Origin: Paenibacillus sp.
Lineage (GTDB): Bacteria; Bacillota; Bacilli; Paenibacillales; Paenibacillaceae
NCBI GenBank assembly: GCA_023512345.1
Contig: JAILZT010000030.1
Coordinates: 1 to 60,830 of the forward strand
Length of the DNA: 60,830 nt
Direction: 5' to 3'
Shown: piece by piece, positions 23,478-32,967 of the stretch
How the letters are laid out: every line of letters starts with the position of its first letter
Numbering within the stretch: position 1 is the stretch's first letter
Notes under the pieces: generated by a model
Seen by the model: the letters and a program-made list of their open reading frames with translations, nothing else
Told to the model about the DNA's origin: nothing
Databases searched by the model: none
Made by a program: the position numbers and the translations under genes

Positions 23478-23708
23478 ATGGCAATAAACTATGTTTGCAG
23501 GCACTGTCGTACATTTCTCGGAAGCATCAACAAGAGTGATGCTACAGAAATGCAGCTTGGCCTTCATTCCTTGACCCCTGCGGAGCGCAGAGATATAATT
23601 GCGTATGATTCAGATGGCGAAACAACGGTAAAGGTAACTTGTGATTACTGCAAAGAGGCCTTCGAAAATAACCCGGAACTTAGCCTTCTGGCCAGTCCGC
23701 TTCAGTAA
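23478..23708 (+). CDS. fin: Anti-sigma-F factor Fin (YabK)
   Basis: A 76-residue zinc-binding protein that in B. subtilis shuts down sigma-F to allow the switch to sigma-G. Two CxxC pairs (CRHC at 7-10, CDYC near 58-61) fit the family, as does the position between pth and mfd. CAGGAGG precedes the ATG. With gin in the same window, both forespore anti-sigma switches are encoded here. Confidence 0.93.
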   Translation: MAINYVCRHCRTFLGSINKSDATEMQLGLHSLTPAERRDIIAYDSDGETTVKVTCDYCKEAFENNPELSLLASPLQ

Positions 23709-23740
23709 GATGGAGGCGGTACTCGTTAATCGTCATCCGC

Positions 23741-23775
23741 AAGCCTTGGCCTTACAGCTGAGGCTTCTTTTCGAT
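23741..23775 (+). terminator. Possible terminator after fin
   Basis: AAGCCT pairs with AGGCTT around a 14-base loop, followed by the T-rich CTTTTCGATTTT. Weak stem. Confidence 0.45.
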
Positions 23776-23842
23776 TTTAATAATGACAGGGGTGGCGGTG
23801 ATATTGCCGACCGAGATCTGTCCAGTAAGAGAGGTGCACCTT

Positions 23843-26800
23843 TTGTTGCAAGGTCTTATAGAAGCGTTTTCCAAAGACCCCGATTTTCAATCTGTCACTC
23901 GGGGTGTTGCTGCAGGAATGAAAGAGCAGCTTATATCGGGCTTGTCCGGCTCCGCGAGACAAATAATGCTTGCGGCTCTGCACGAGGAAACTTCCCGACC
24001 GCTGCTCGTTGTCACACATAATATGTTTTCAGCGCAGAAGATGGCCGAAGATCTACAGGAAGCGCTTTCTCCGGATCGGGTGCTGCTGTATCCTGCCAAT
24101 GAGCTGGTAGCTGCCGAGGCTGCTGTATCTAGTCCAGAGACGTTGGCACAGCGAATTGATGTTCTAACGAAGTGTGCACAAGGCTTCCGTGGAGTTGTTG
24201 TGGTGCCGTATTCGGGGGTTCGCAGACTGTTGCCTTCACCGGAGATTATGGCCCAGGCTCAAATTACTATTTCTCAGGACGGTAATCTGGTTCTAGAAGA
24301 ATTTCTAACCTCCATGATAGAGATGGGTTATGAACGTGTAGAGCGTGTAGAGAACCGTGGTGAATTAAGTGTACGTGGTGGAATCATTGACTTTTATCCT
24401 ATGACCTCTCCCCTGGCCTACCGGGTGGAGTTGTTCGACGATGAGGTCGATTCAATTCGAACTTTCGATCCTGCAGATCAGCGCTCGATTGATAAAGTTC
24501 GTAGTGTAAAGATTACACCCTCCAAGGAAATTATTGCGAATAAATCCCGTCAGGAGAATGCAGCATCAGAAGCTGCAGCAATGCTTGAACGGCAGCTGGA
24601 GAAAATGACCGACCGCCAGGCAAAGCTTCGTTTGCGTGAAGAACTGGGACGAGAACTGGAGATGCTGCGGGAAGGAACCTATTTTCCGGAAATCTATAAA
24701 TATATCTCTTTACTATATCCTGAACGCACTCATCTTTACGATTACATGGTGGAGGACACGATCCTTATTCTAGACGAGCCTGCCCGGTTACTCGAAACGG
24801 CCAAGCAGCTTGAACGGGATGAGTCGGAATGGAACCTTCATCTGCTGCAAAATGGCAAGATGCTTCCTGAACTCCCATTGTCTGTTGAGAGTGATGTAAT
24901 CATGTACCGTCGCCCATTCCAAAGTCTTTTCATGTCAATCTTCTTAAGACAGGTTCCTCATATTCAGCCTCAGAACATTTTGGGATTTATTAGCCGTGGG
25001 ATGCAGGACTTCCATGGTCAAATGAACGTGTTGAAGTCTGAGATGGACCGATGGAATAAGTCGGGTGTAAAGGTTATGATGCTTGCTAATGGTGAGGAAC
25101 GAATCGAACGGGTACGCCGAATTCTCTATGATTATGGAATTGATGAGCCTACCATTGTACAAGGAAATCTAGGCTCGGGCTTTGAGCTTCCATCTATTCA
25201 TCTAGCAGTGATTACCGAAGGTGAAATGTTCTCCCAGAAGCAGCGCAAAGCACGTAAAGTATCTAAAGGCATAGATAATGCTGAGCGAATTAAGAGCTAT
25301 ACAGAGCTTAAAATTGGTGATTATGTCGTTCATCAAAATCATGGCATAGGCAAGTACATGGGGATTGGCACGCTTGAGGTTAGCGGAATTCATCGAGATT
25401 ATATGCATATTCTGTATGCCGGGGGCGACAAACTCTCTGTACCTATTGAGCAGATTGATCTTATTCAAAAATACGTTGGTTCAGAAGATAAAGAACCTAA
25501 GATATACAAGCTTGGCGGCAATGAGTGGACTAGGGTTACGAACAAGGTTCGTTCTTCTGTTCAGGATATCGCTGATGATCTCATCAAGCTGTACGCTGAG
25601 CGCCAGAGCGCATTAGGGTATGGATTTGAGAAGGATACTGCAGAACAGCAGGAGTTCGAAGAGATTTTTCCTTATGAGGAAACTCGTGACCAAATTCGGG
25701 CTATTGAAGAAATTAAAAAGGATATGGAACAAAATCGTCCAATGGATCGTCTACTTTGTGGTGACGTTGGATATGGGAAGACGGAAGTGGCTATCCGCGC
25801 TGCATTTAAATCAGCTATCGAAGGCAAACAGGTAGCCGTGCTTGTGCCGACGACGATTTTAGCCCAACAGCATTATGAGACATTCCGTGAGCGTTTTTCG
25901 AATTACCCGATTAATATTCAGGTGCTCAGTCGTTTCCGCAGCCGTAAGGAACAGAATGATACCATTAAGGGAGTTCGCCAGGGGACTGTCGATGTTGTCA
26001 TTGGAACACACCGCTTGCTATCTCAAGATCTGGTATTCAAAGATTTGGGATTGCTAATTGTTGATGAAGAGCAGCGTTTTGGTGTAACGCACAAAGAAAA
26101 GCTGAAAAAGCTGAAGACCAATGTCGACGTACTTACCCTAACAGCGACACCGATTCCACGTACGCTTCATATGTCGATGCTGGGTGTACGTGATCTGTCT
26201 GTTATTGAGACGCCACCAGAGAATCGTTTTCCTGTTCAGACCTATGTTGTAGAGCATAGTCAGACACTTACACGTGAGGCAGTAGAACGTGAATTAGCCC
26301 GCGGCGGACAGGTATACTATCTATACAACCGTGTTCAGGGGATTCAGGAGATGGCTGCGCAAATATCGATGCTTGTGCCGGAAGCGCGAGTGGGTATTGG
26401 ACATGGGCAAATGTCGGAATCCGAACTGGAAAAGACCATTCTTGATTTTCTGGATGGAGAATATGATGTGCTCGTAAGTACGAGTATCATTGAGACGGGC
26501 GTAGATATTCCGAATGTGAATACGCTTATTGTGCATGATGCTGATAAAATGGGATTGTCACAGCTGTATCAGCTGCGTGGTCGTGTGGGCCGGTCCAACC
26601 GGATTGCCTATGCTTATTTTACGTATCAGCGGGACAAGGTCCTGACGGAAGTAGCAGAGAAACGTCTCCAGTCCATTAAGGAATTTACGGAACTTGGATC
26701 TGGTTTCAAAATAGCGATGCGTGACCTCTCCATCCGTGGAGCAGGAAATCTGCTTGGTGCCGAGCAGCATGGATTTATCGCCTCTGTAGGATTTGATCTG

Positions 26801-27367
26801 TACTCGCAAATGCTGGCTGAAGAAATTCGTAAGCGTAAAGTAACGGTATTGGGTGAAGAGGATACCTCGCTCAAGGAAGGCAATACGGTTATAGATTTAG
26901 CCATTGATGCTTACCTGCCGTCTGAGTATATTTACGATAGTATACAGAAGATTGAGATTTATAAGAAAGTAGCGGCGGTAACCTCATTTGATGAGGCCTC
27001 AGAACTTGCGGATGAGATGCTTGACCGTTTCGGGGAGTTGCCAGAGGCGGTTGATAACCTCTTGTCTGTGGCTCGGCTGAAGGTATACGGTAAGATGTAC
27101 GGCATCGACTCCATAGTTAGACGTGGGGAAGAGGTCTCCCTGAATTTCTATGAGGGACGGACCGGAGCCTTTGATACAGCCAAGCTTGCCAAAATTGGAA
27201 ATCGCTTTGAAAGACGTGTACAATTTGATAAGGATGCGAAAGCTGCAATCCGTGTGAAGTCAAAAGGGCTAGAAGATAAGGAACTGCTTGGCTTACTGGA
27301 GCAATTTCTAGAGGAAGTCAAACAGTCTGTTAAACCGAAGGGAGAATTACACAATGTCGTTAAGTAA
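23843..27367 (+). CDS. mfd: Transcription-repair coupling factor Mfd
   Basis: An ATP-dependent translocase that removes stalled RNA polymerase and recruits UvrA. Domains in order: a UvrB-homology module, the polymerase-interaction (CarD-like) domain around IGDYVVHQNHGIGKYMG, RecG-like helicase motifs (GDVGYGKTEVA Walker A, VDEEQRFG, TATPIPRT), and the TRCF C-terminus. TTG 23843, seven bases after GAGAGGT, gives the common start MLQGLIEAF and 1174 residues; the frame is open from 23783. Confidence 0.96.
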   Translation: MLQGLIEAFSKDPDFQSVTRGVAAGMKEQLISGLSGSARQIMLAALHEETSRPLLVVTHNMFSAQKMAEDLQEALSPDRVLLYPANELVAAEAAVSSPETLAQRIDVLTKCAQGFRGVVVVPYSGVRRLLPSPEIMAQAQITISQDGNLVLEEFLTSMIEMGYERVERVENRGELSVRGGIIDFYPMTSPLAYRVELFDDEVDSIRTFDPADQRSIDKVRSVKITPSKEIIANKSRQENAASEAAAMLERQLEKMTDRQAKLRLREELGRELEMLREGTYFPEIYKYISLLYPERTHLYDYMVEDTILILDEPARLLETAKQLERDESEWNLHLLQNGKMLPELPLSVESDVIMYRRPFQSLFMSIFLRQVPHIQPQNILGFISRGMQDFHGQMNVLKSEMDRWNKSGVKVMMLANGEERIERVRRILYDYGIDEPTIVQGNLGSGFELPSIHLAVITEGEMFSQKQRKARKVSKGIDNAERIKSYTELKIGDYVVHQNHGIGKYMGIGTLEVSGIHRDYMHILYAGGDKLSVPIEQIDLIQKYVGSEDKEPKIYKLGGNEWTRVTNKVRSSVQDIADDLIKLYAERQSALGYGFEKDTAEQQEFEEIFPYEETRDQIRAIEEIKKDMEQNRPMDRLLCGDVGYGKTEVAIRAAFKSAIEGKQVAVLVPTTILAQQHYETFRERFSNYPINIQVLSRFRSRKEQNDTIKGVRQGTVDVVIGTHRLLSQDLVFKDLGLLIVDEEQRFGVTHKEKLKKLKTNVDVLTLTATPIPRTLHMSMLGVRDLSVIETPPENRFPVQTYVVEHSQTLTREAVERELARGGQVYYLYNRVQGIQEMAAQISMLVPEARVGIGHGQMSESELEKTILDFLDGEYDVLVSTSIIETGVDIPNVNTLIVHDADKMGLSQLYQLRGRVGRSNRIAYAYFTYQRDKVLTEVAEKRLQSIKEFTELGSGFKIAMRDLSIRGAGNLLGAEQHGFIASVGFDLYSQMLAEEIRKRKVTVLGEEDTSLKEGNTVIDLAIDAYLPSEYIYDSIQKIEIYKKVAAVTSFDEASELADEMLDRFGELPEAVDNLLSVARLKVYGKMYGIDSIVRRGEEVSLNFYEGRTGAFDTAKLAKIGNRFERRVQFDKDAKAAIRVKSKGLEDKELLGLLEQFLEEVKQSVKPKGELHNVVK

Positions 27368-28409
27368 TCAAAAATCATGGAAGGTGCTGCTGGTCTCGAT
27401 GGCTGCTGCACTTTCCTTCTCCATGTTATCAGCCTGCAACAACAATAATGCTGCAGATGACACTAGCAAGGCGGTAGCTACTTATAAAGGCGGAACAATT
27501 ACAGAGGCTGAATTTGCTCTGGATCAGCGGATTATGAAATTATTGTCTCCTGAGCAGGCGCAGTATTTGGAGATTGAAGCCTTTAAGGAAGTCATTTTGA
27601 AGCAGGAGGTAGCCTTCGAATACCTGTCAGGAAAGGCCTCAGATGCAGCGAAAAAAGCGGCTGAGAAAGAAGCCGATTCACAGGTGGCTTCAGTCAAATC
27701 CCAATTGGGAGATGCATATGAGAGTACTTTGAAGGAGCAGGACCTTAAGGAAAAAGACATTCGGGCCTACATGGTTCGTGTATTGTCTGTATACCAAGAT
27801 ATGCTGCTTAAAGTAACGGATGAGGAAGTGAAGAAGGAATTTGAAGCTACAAAAGATGATTTCACTGTGGCTACACTTCGTCATGTACTGATCCAGTTCA
27901 CAGATGCAAATAACAAAGAACGTACCCCTGAAGCAACGCTGAAGCTTGCTCAGGAAGTTAAAGCGAAATTGGATGGCGGCGCAGATTTTGCTGAAATTGC
28001 CAAGCAATACTCGGAGGATACCGGCTCTAAAGATGCTGGAGGCCTAATTGCGGACAAGCCTCTGGGTACGTATGTAGAGGAATTCAAAAAAGCATCTCAA
28101 ACCTTACCACTTAATACCATCAGTGACCCTGTAGAGACATCTTTTGGATATCACGTTATTAAGGTGGAATCACGTACTGAGAAAACTTTTGACCAATTAA
28201 CGGACGAGCAGAAAGAAGCCATTAAGAGCTCGATCGCTTCCACCAATATTGAGACATTCCTTGAGAAGGGTCTAGAAGATCTGGATGTGAAAATTAACTT
28301 ACCGAAGAGCTCGGCTCCTGCAGAGGAAACGGGCACTACAAATAGCGGAACAGAGCCTACTGCGGCTCCAAGTGCGGAAGCTCCAGCTGCAACGGAAGCT
28401 GCTAAATAA
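27354..28409 (+). CDS. PrsA-like foldase lipoprotein (parvulin peptidyl-prolyl isomerase)
   Basis: An extracytoplasmic chaperone/isomerase anchored by lipid at Cys28 (lipobox LSAC) after a hydrophobic signal peptide. The parvulin domain spans about residues 170-270 (RHVLIQFTD through SFGYHVIKVE). The tail is rich in Ala, Pro, Thr and Glu. It overlaps the mfd end by 14 bases, so translation may be coupled. B. subtilis has no foldase gene between mfd and spoVT. Confidence 0.9.
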   Translation: MSLSNQKSWKVLLVSMAAALSFSMLSACNNNNAADDTSKAVATYKGGTITEAEFALDQRIMKLLSPEQAQYLEIEAFKEVILKQEVAFEYLSGKASDAAKKAAEKEADSQVASVKSQLGDAYESTLKEQDLKEKDIRAYMVRVLSVYQDMLLKVTDEEVKKEFEATKDDFTVATLRHVLIQFTDANNKERTPEATLKLAQEVKAKLDGGADFAEIAKQYSEDTGSKDAGGLIADKPLGTYVEEFKKASQTLPLNTISDPVETSFGYHVIKVESRTEKTFDQLTDEQKEAIKSSIASTNIETFLEKGLEDLDVKINLPKSSAPAEETGTTNSGTEPTAAPSAEAPAATEAAK

Positions 28410-28453
28410 GATCGAATAAATCGCATAAACCCTAATGGGTATTTCTTTTCCTT

Positions 28454-28482
28454 AGATATCACTTCGGTGGTATCTTTTTTTT
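28454..28482 (+). terminator. Terminator after the PrsA-like gene
   Basis: AGATATCAC pairs with GTGGTATCT across a TTCG tetraloop, followed by seven or more T. Confidence 0.93.
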
Positions 28483-28603
28483 GAAGGTCAACCACAGGCG
28501 CTGCAAATTAGGAATCGAGGGATGTTTTTGACACAGGAAATTGCTGCGTTTTCTTTTGGGAAAGGCTTAGTGATGGGGCGAAATTCTAAACAAGTAATGT
28601 TAT

Positions 28604-28633
28604 GTATAAGGAATTGATAACAGATGAATACTA
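28604..28633 (+). promoter_or_regulatory. Sigma-G promoter of spoVT
   Basis: GTATA (28604-28608) and AATACTA (28627-28633) match the sigma-G consensus with one mismatch and an exact 18-base spacer. spoVT is a known sigma-G gene. Confidence 0.7.
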
Positions 28634-28725
28634 GGGTCAGATATCACGATAAATCACTGGGATTATCCTTCCCATATGGACAGTAGTTGGACCATACTTC
28701 TTACGAAAGCGGGGCAACATGTGAA

Positions 28726-29268
28726 ATGAAAGCTACTGGAATTGTACGCCGTATTGACGACCTCGGACGAGTAGTTATCCCTAAAGAAATTAGAAGAACC
28801 CTTAGAATTCGCGAGGGTGATCCACTGGAAATATTCGTAGATCGTGATGGTGAAGTTATACTGAAAAAGTATTCACCGATTGGCGAGCTTGGGGATTTTG
28901 CCAAGGAATATGCAGAGTCGCTATTTGAAGGTACCGGGCATATTACCATGATTTCGGACAGAGACACATTCATTGCATTAGCAGGTGGCTCTAAAAAAGA
29001 TTATTTGGAGAAGCAGGTAGGAGTTTTGCTTGAAAGCTGTATGGATAGCCGCAAGACAGTATTGGAAACGAACAGCGGCAGTTATGAAATTTGTAAAGAC
29101 CATCCGGATACCATGTCATCTTATGTATCCGCACCGATTATCTCCGGTGGTGACCCCATTGGTTCAGTGGTGATGATGAACAAGGATGAGGCCGTAAAAA
29201 TGTCTCAAATGGAAATCAAAATGGCTGAAACAGCTGCTGCTTTTCTAGGCAAACAAATGGAGCAGTAA
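28726..29268 (+). CDS. spoVT: Stage V sporulation regulator SpoVT
   Basis: A forespore DNA-binding regulator of sigma-G genes. The AbrB-type N-terminus (MKATGIVRRIDDLGRVVIPK) is followed by a GAF-like C-terminal domain (about 60-178). Its 180 residues match the family. ATG 28726 is chosen over 28687, which adds 13 residues before the domain. The ribosome site (GGGG) is weak. A sigma-G promoter lies about 90 bases upstream. Confidence 0.96.
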   Translation: MKATGIVRRIDDLGRVVIPKEIRRTLRIREGDPLEIFVDRDGEVILKKYSPIGELGDFAKEYAESLFEGTGHITMISDRDTFIALAGGSKKDYLEKQVGVLLESCMDSRKTVLETNSGSYEICKDHPDTMSSYVSAPIISGGDPIGSVVMMNKDEAVKMSQMEIKMAETAAAFLGKQMEQ

Positions 29269-29287
29269 TACCTTTTGTACAATGCGC

Positions 29288-29333
29288 CCCGCTTCTCTTT
29301 GGTCAGATTTCCAAAGAAAGCGGGAGTTTTGTT
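29288..29333 (+). terminator. Terminator after spoVT
   Basis: CCCGCTTCTCTTTGG pairs with CCAAAGAAAGCGGG with one bulge, followed by AGTTTTGTTG. Confidence 0.8.
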
Positions 29334-29397
29334 GTCTGGGCCTTTACGGTATAATATAGAAATTCATCCCATCATAGCCGTAGAAGCAGGTATATTT

Positions 29398-31011
29398 ATG
29401 AAATCCTCAACACAAGCCTCGAAACTGCTGCATGGAGCATTTATCCTTAGTGCAGCGGCCATTATTTCAAAACTGCTGGGAACACTACAAAAAATCCCGC
29501 TGCAAAATTTAGGCGGTGATGCCGTGTTTGGAATTTATAACACGGTATATCCGTTGTACACACTACTTATAACAGTAGCCATGCTTGGATTACCCGCAGC
29601 TGTCTCCAAGTTTGTGGCCGAGGCGGGTGTGGGAGAACGGAAGGACGCTGGTCGACAGATTTTACTGAGGTCTGCCGTTCTTACCGGCCTTAGCGGTGTA
29701 ATTATGGGAGCCTTCACCTATGCTGGAGCTCCCTATATTGCCAGCTGGGTCGGTAACTCTCATATTATTCCGGCACTGCGGAGCGCCTCATGGGGACTTT
29801 TGTTTATTCCTGTGATGTCTGCACTGCGTGGATATTTTCAAGGGCTGCATAATATGTTGCCGACAGCGGTGTCACAAATTGTAGAGCAGACCGTACGTGT
29901 TGCTGTCATGATTACCCTGCTGCTGTATTTAAGCTCAGGAAATGCTGGGGCAGAGACCATCGCTGCAGGTGCTATGATAGGCTCCGTTGGCGGCGGTGCT
30001 GCTGGGCTTTTCATCATGCTCCTCTACTGGCAGCGTCACCGGAACCGATCATTAAATAAGTCTGCAGATAAAACGCCGGGGGGCATTACTACCAGCCGTC
30101 TGCTATCTTACGGAGTCCCGGTAATGCTGGGAACCCTGGCTATCCCACTTATTGGGCTGGTCGATGTATTTACGTTACCCCGCTTGCTGTCAGCAGGAGG
30201 TGACGAGGCAGACGCGATGGTACAGTTTGGTATATATAATCGAGGATTACCACTTGTACAGATAGTAACGATGCTAGCTACAACGCTGTCCGTGGTTTTT
30301 ATCCCAGCGTTGGCAGAGGCTAATTACAGGGGAGATACAGAGCTGGTAGAGACACGTAGTCGTCTATCACTGCAATGGTTCTGGTTGCTTGGGCTTGCCG
30401 CATCAGTTGGTCTTGCTGTACTGGCTGAACCGATCAACGTCGCCCTATACGGCAATGCTGCCGGTACCAGCACCATGACTTGGATCGCCTTCACTGCCGC
30501 TGGCGGCACGGTCAGCATCATCTCGGCCGCGGTGCTGCAAGGCCTAGGGCAGGTGCGTGCGCCCGCGCTGCACCTGCTGGCCGCCGCGCTGCTGAAGGCG
30601 GCCCTCAACCTGCTGCTGGTCCCGCAGCTGGGCATTACCGGCGCAGCCATCGCTGGCGTGGCTGCGCATCTCTTCGCAGCAGCACTCAACGTGCTGCTGC
30701 TGCGCCGTAAAGCCCATCTGCGGCTTCGCCCCGCAGATGTCTTGGCCAAGCCCGCGCTGCTGGTCGCGGGCTTAGGCCTCGCCGCCGCGGCCGCCAGCTG
30801 GGGCGCTGGCGCTGCCTTGGCGGCTGCCGGCCTGGCCGGCGGGCGCGCCGCGAGCCTGGCGCAGAGCCTGCTCGGCGTGACGGCGGGCTGCGCCGTCTTT
30901 GCCGTAGGCGCTGTCGCCCTGCGGCTGCTCAGCGAGGACGAGCTGCGAGGGCTGCCGGGCATCGGCCCTTCCTTGGCGAAGCTAATGAAGAAGCTTCGCC
31001 TGTTCCCTTAA
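29398..31011 (+). CDS. SpoVB/MurJ-like polysaccharide flippase family protein (YabM)
   Basis: A 537-residue multi-pass membrane protein of the MOP/PST superfamily (SpoVB, MurJ and Wzx relatives), with about 14 helices expected. It starts MKSSTQASKLLHGAFILS and has the family segments LGTLQKIPLQNLGG and GYFQGLHNMLPTAVSQ. Substrate is unknown; a lipid-linked wall or spore precursor is likely. Codons from about residue 360 to the end are strikingly GC-rich and the C-terminus is Ala/Gly/Leu-rich. The 5' extension to 29275 overlaps a terminator and is rejected. Confidence 0.88.
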   Translation: MKSSTQASKLLHGAFILSAAAIISKLLGTLQKIPLQNLGGDAVFGIYNTVYPLYTLLITVAMLGLPAAVSKFVAEAGVGERKDAGRQILLRSAVLTGLSGVIMGAFTYAGAPYIASWVGNSHIIPALRSASWGLLFIPVMSALRGYFQGLHNMLPTAVSQIVEQTVRVAVMITLLLYLSSGNAGAETIAAGAMIGSVGGGAAGLFIMLLYWQRHRNRSLNKSADKTPGGITTSRLLSYGVPVMLGTLAIPLIGLVDVFTLPRLLSAGGDEADAMVQFGIYNRGLPLVQIVTMLATTLSVVFIPALAEANYRGDTELVETRSRLSLQWFWLLGLAASVGLAVLAEPINVALYGNAAGTSTMTWIAFTAAGGTVSIISAAVLQGLGQVRAPALHLLAAALLKAALNLLLVPQLGITGAAIAGVAAHLFAAALNVLLLRRKAHLRLRPADVLAKPALLVAGLGLAAAAASWGAGAALAAAGLAGGRAASLAQSLLGVTAGCAVFAVGAVALRLLSEDELRGLPGIGPSLAKLMKKLRLFP

Positions 31012-31042
31012 GGCGGAGGCGCGCCCAGCCCGCCTCCAGCCG

Positions 31043-31137
31043 CCCGGTCAGCAGTCTCGTCTCACTTAGCAGTGTGGCCGCTCACTCAGCAGCCTCGCCG
31101 CCGCTCAGTAGTGTAGTCGCCCGCTCAGCGGTCTCGC
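31043..31137 (+). repeat. Degenerate tandem repeat of about 20 bp after yabM
   Basis: About five imperfect units share the core CTCAGCAGTCTCGCCGC (variants CTTAGCAGTGTGGCCGC, CTCAGCAGCCTCGCCGC, CTCAGTAGTGTAGTCGC, CTCAGCGGTCTCGC). They lie in a GC-rich, apparently non-coding stretch between yabM and yabN. Confidence 0.6.
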
Positions 31138-31239
31138 AGACCATACAGCTCAATTCCATCTTACCGTTAATGCACATATGTAATTATTACAAGCCTGCAC
31201 TCTTTTAAAGATAGAGGCAGGCAAAGGAGAGGAACAGGC

Positions 31240-32736
31240 ATGAGCGCAACAATAACCGTTGTGGGCCTTGGGTCCGGCAATCCGGACCGGCTGACGTTAG
31301 GTATAGTAAAAAAGCTGAAGGAGGCCTCCGTCGTATACGTTCGCACGAAGGAGCATCCGGTTATGGGAGCCCTTTCAGAGCTTGGGATTGCTTCAGAGTC
31401 CTTCGATGGGCTGTATGAGTCATTATCCTCTTTCCCAGAAGTGTACGAAGCCATTACTTCAAGGCTGATTAAGGAGGCCCGTACAGCAGAAGCTGGAACT
31501 GAGATCGTATATGCGGTACCGGGACACCCTATGGTCGCAGAATCAGCCGTCTCCTTGCTCCGCAAACGTTGCCCGGATGAAGGGATAACCCTGCACATTC
31601 TCGGAGGGGAAAGTTTTCTGGATGAGGCCTTTGTACGATTGGGCTTTGATCCGATTGAAGGCTTCCAGTTGCTTGACGCGTCAGGAATCCGCAGGTCACA
31701 GCTTCAACCGGAGCTTCATACGCTGATTGGACAAGTTTATGATACCTTTACAGCATCAGAAACCAAGCTGTGCCTGATGGAGCTGTATCCCGCTGATTAC
31801 AAAGTCGTCGTCGGCCATGCGCTCGGGGTTGAGAATCAGGAGAGCATTCAGACCGTTCCCTTATATGAACTCGATCGTCTAGAGGGATATGGCAATCTGT
31901 CCCTTATTTATATTCCCGCGAACCGAGAGGGCGATATTCGCCAACGGACCTTTGCTCGTTTGCATGAAATTGTCGGCATTTTGCGTAGTCCTGAAGGCTG
32001 TCCGTGGGATCAGGAACAGACCCATGAGTCCCTGCGTAAAAATTTGATTGAGGAAACATACGAAGTGCTGGAGACGATTGATGAGGATGACCCAGAGCAT
32101 ATGAAGGAGGAACTGGGCGATCTTCTATTGCAAATCATGCTTCATTCACAAATGGAGGAAGAGCTTGGAACCTTTGATGTATTTGATGTAATTCAGGGAC
32201 TCAATGATAAGCTGATCTTCCGTCATCCGCATGTGTTCGGCGATCAGAATGCCGGAAATGCCGAAGAAGCCTTGCAGAACTGGGAGGGCATGAAGGCAGA
32301 GGAGAAACGTCGCAAAGGGTTAGAGCCGAAGATGCAATCTGCGCTCAGCGGCATTCCTCGTGATTTGCCTGCGCTCATGAAGGCCTATAAGCTTCAGAAG
32401 AAGGCATCCAAAGTCGGTTTTGACTGGGATAACATTGGGGATGTAATGTCCAAAATCCGGGAAGAATTGGATGAACTGCAGGAGGCAATTGATACAGGAG
32501 CACCGGCCGAGGATCAGATTCTGGAGCTGGGTGATCTATTATTTGCAGCTACGAATGCCGCGCGTTTCATCGATGCCGATCCCGAAGAGGCATTGACCCG
32601 CACGAACCGTAAGTTTGTAGATCGGTTTCAGTATATTGAGCAAAGTCTTCAACTGAAGGGCAGCAGTCTCGAAGACAGCAGTCTTGAAGAGATGGAGGCC
32701 TTGTGGCAGGAGGCTAAGCTTAAGGAGCGGGCTTAA
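31240..32736 (+). CDS. yabN: YabN: tetrapyrrole-methylase-like / MazG NTP pyrophosphohydrolase fusion
   Basis: The N-terminal half (about 1-225) has a SAM-dependent tetrapyrrole-methylase fold (VVGLGSGNPDRLTLG). The C-terminal half (about 235-490) has tandem MazG domains (CPWDQEQTHESLRKNLIEETYE). MazG proteins hydrolyse non-canonical or excess NTPs; the role of the methylase-like part is unknown. It has 498 residues, and AAAGGAGAGG precedes the ATG. It follows yabM as in B. subtilis. Confidence 0.94.
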   Translation: MSATITVVGLGSGNPDRLTLGIVKKLKEASVVYVRTKEHPVMGALSELGIASESFDGLYESLSSFPEVYEAITSRLIKEARTAEAGTEIVYAVPGHPMVAESAVSLLRKRCPDEGITLHILGGESFLDEAFVRLGFDPIEGFQLLDASGIRRSQLQPELHTLIGQVYDTFTASETKLCLMELYPADYKVVVGHALGVENQESIQTVPLYELDRLEGYGNLSLIYIPANREGDIRQRTFARLHEIVGILRSPEGCPWDQEQTHESLRKNLIEETYEVLETIDEDDPEHMKEELGDLLLQIMLHSQMEEELGTFDVFDVIQGLNDKLIFRHPHVFGDQNAGNAEEALQNWEGMKAEEKRRKGLEPKMQSALSGIPRDLPALMKAYKLQKKASKVGFDWDNIGDVMSKIREELDELQEAIDTGAPAEDQILELGDLLFAATNAARFIDADPEEALTRTNRKFVDRFQYIEQSLQLKGSSLEDSSLEEMEALWQEAKLKERA

Positions 32737-32752
32737 CTTTAGAGATGCTCCA

Positions 32753-32806
32753 GAAAGAAGCGCAGAATTCCTCTATAAAAAGAGTGAATCTGCCGTTTCT
32801 TTGTTA
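32753..32806 (+). terminator. Imperfect hairpin after yabN
   Basis: AAAGAAGCGCAGAATTC pairs with TGAATCTGCCGTTTCTTT with small mismatches; an inner CTCT/AGAG is also present. The T-run is poor, so termination is only likely. Confidence 0.55.
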
Positions 32807-32938
32807 GATTCCTTGATTTAAACTAGTATTACAGGTTTATAATGTAATAGTGCCGTAACTTAACATTGGGACAATCTATGCCCAACGATTAAGAAATACG
32901 TTATTTCTCGTTTTTCTTGTAAAAAATGACGAGTTGTG

Positions 32939-32967
32939 GCAGGAATTTGGGAAGGCATCAAGAATAT
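32939..32967 (+). promoter_or_regulatory. Sigma-H-like promoter upstream of HU
   Basis: GCAGGAATT fits RnAGGAWWW and CAAGAATAT fits RnnGAATWW except its first base, with the same 11-base spacer seen at spoVG. Confidence 0.5.

Noticed and set aside
30324..30962. 212-residue ORF opposite yabM
   Set aside because: High GC removes stop codons on both strands here; the plus-strand membrane protein is clearly the real gene.
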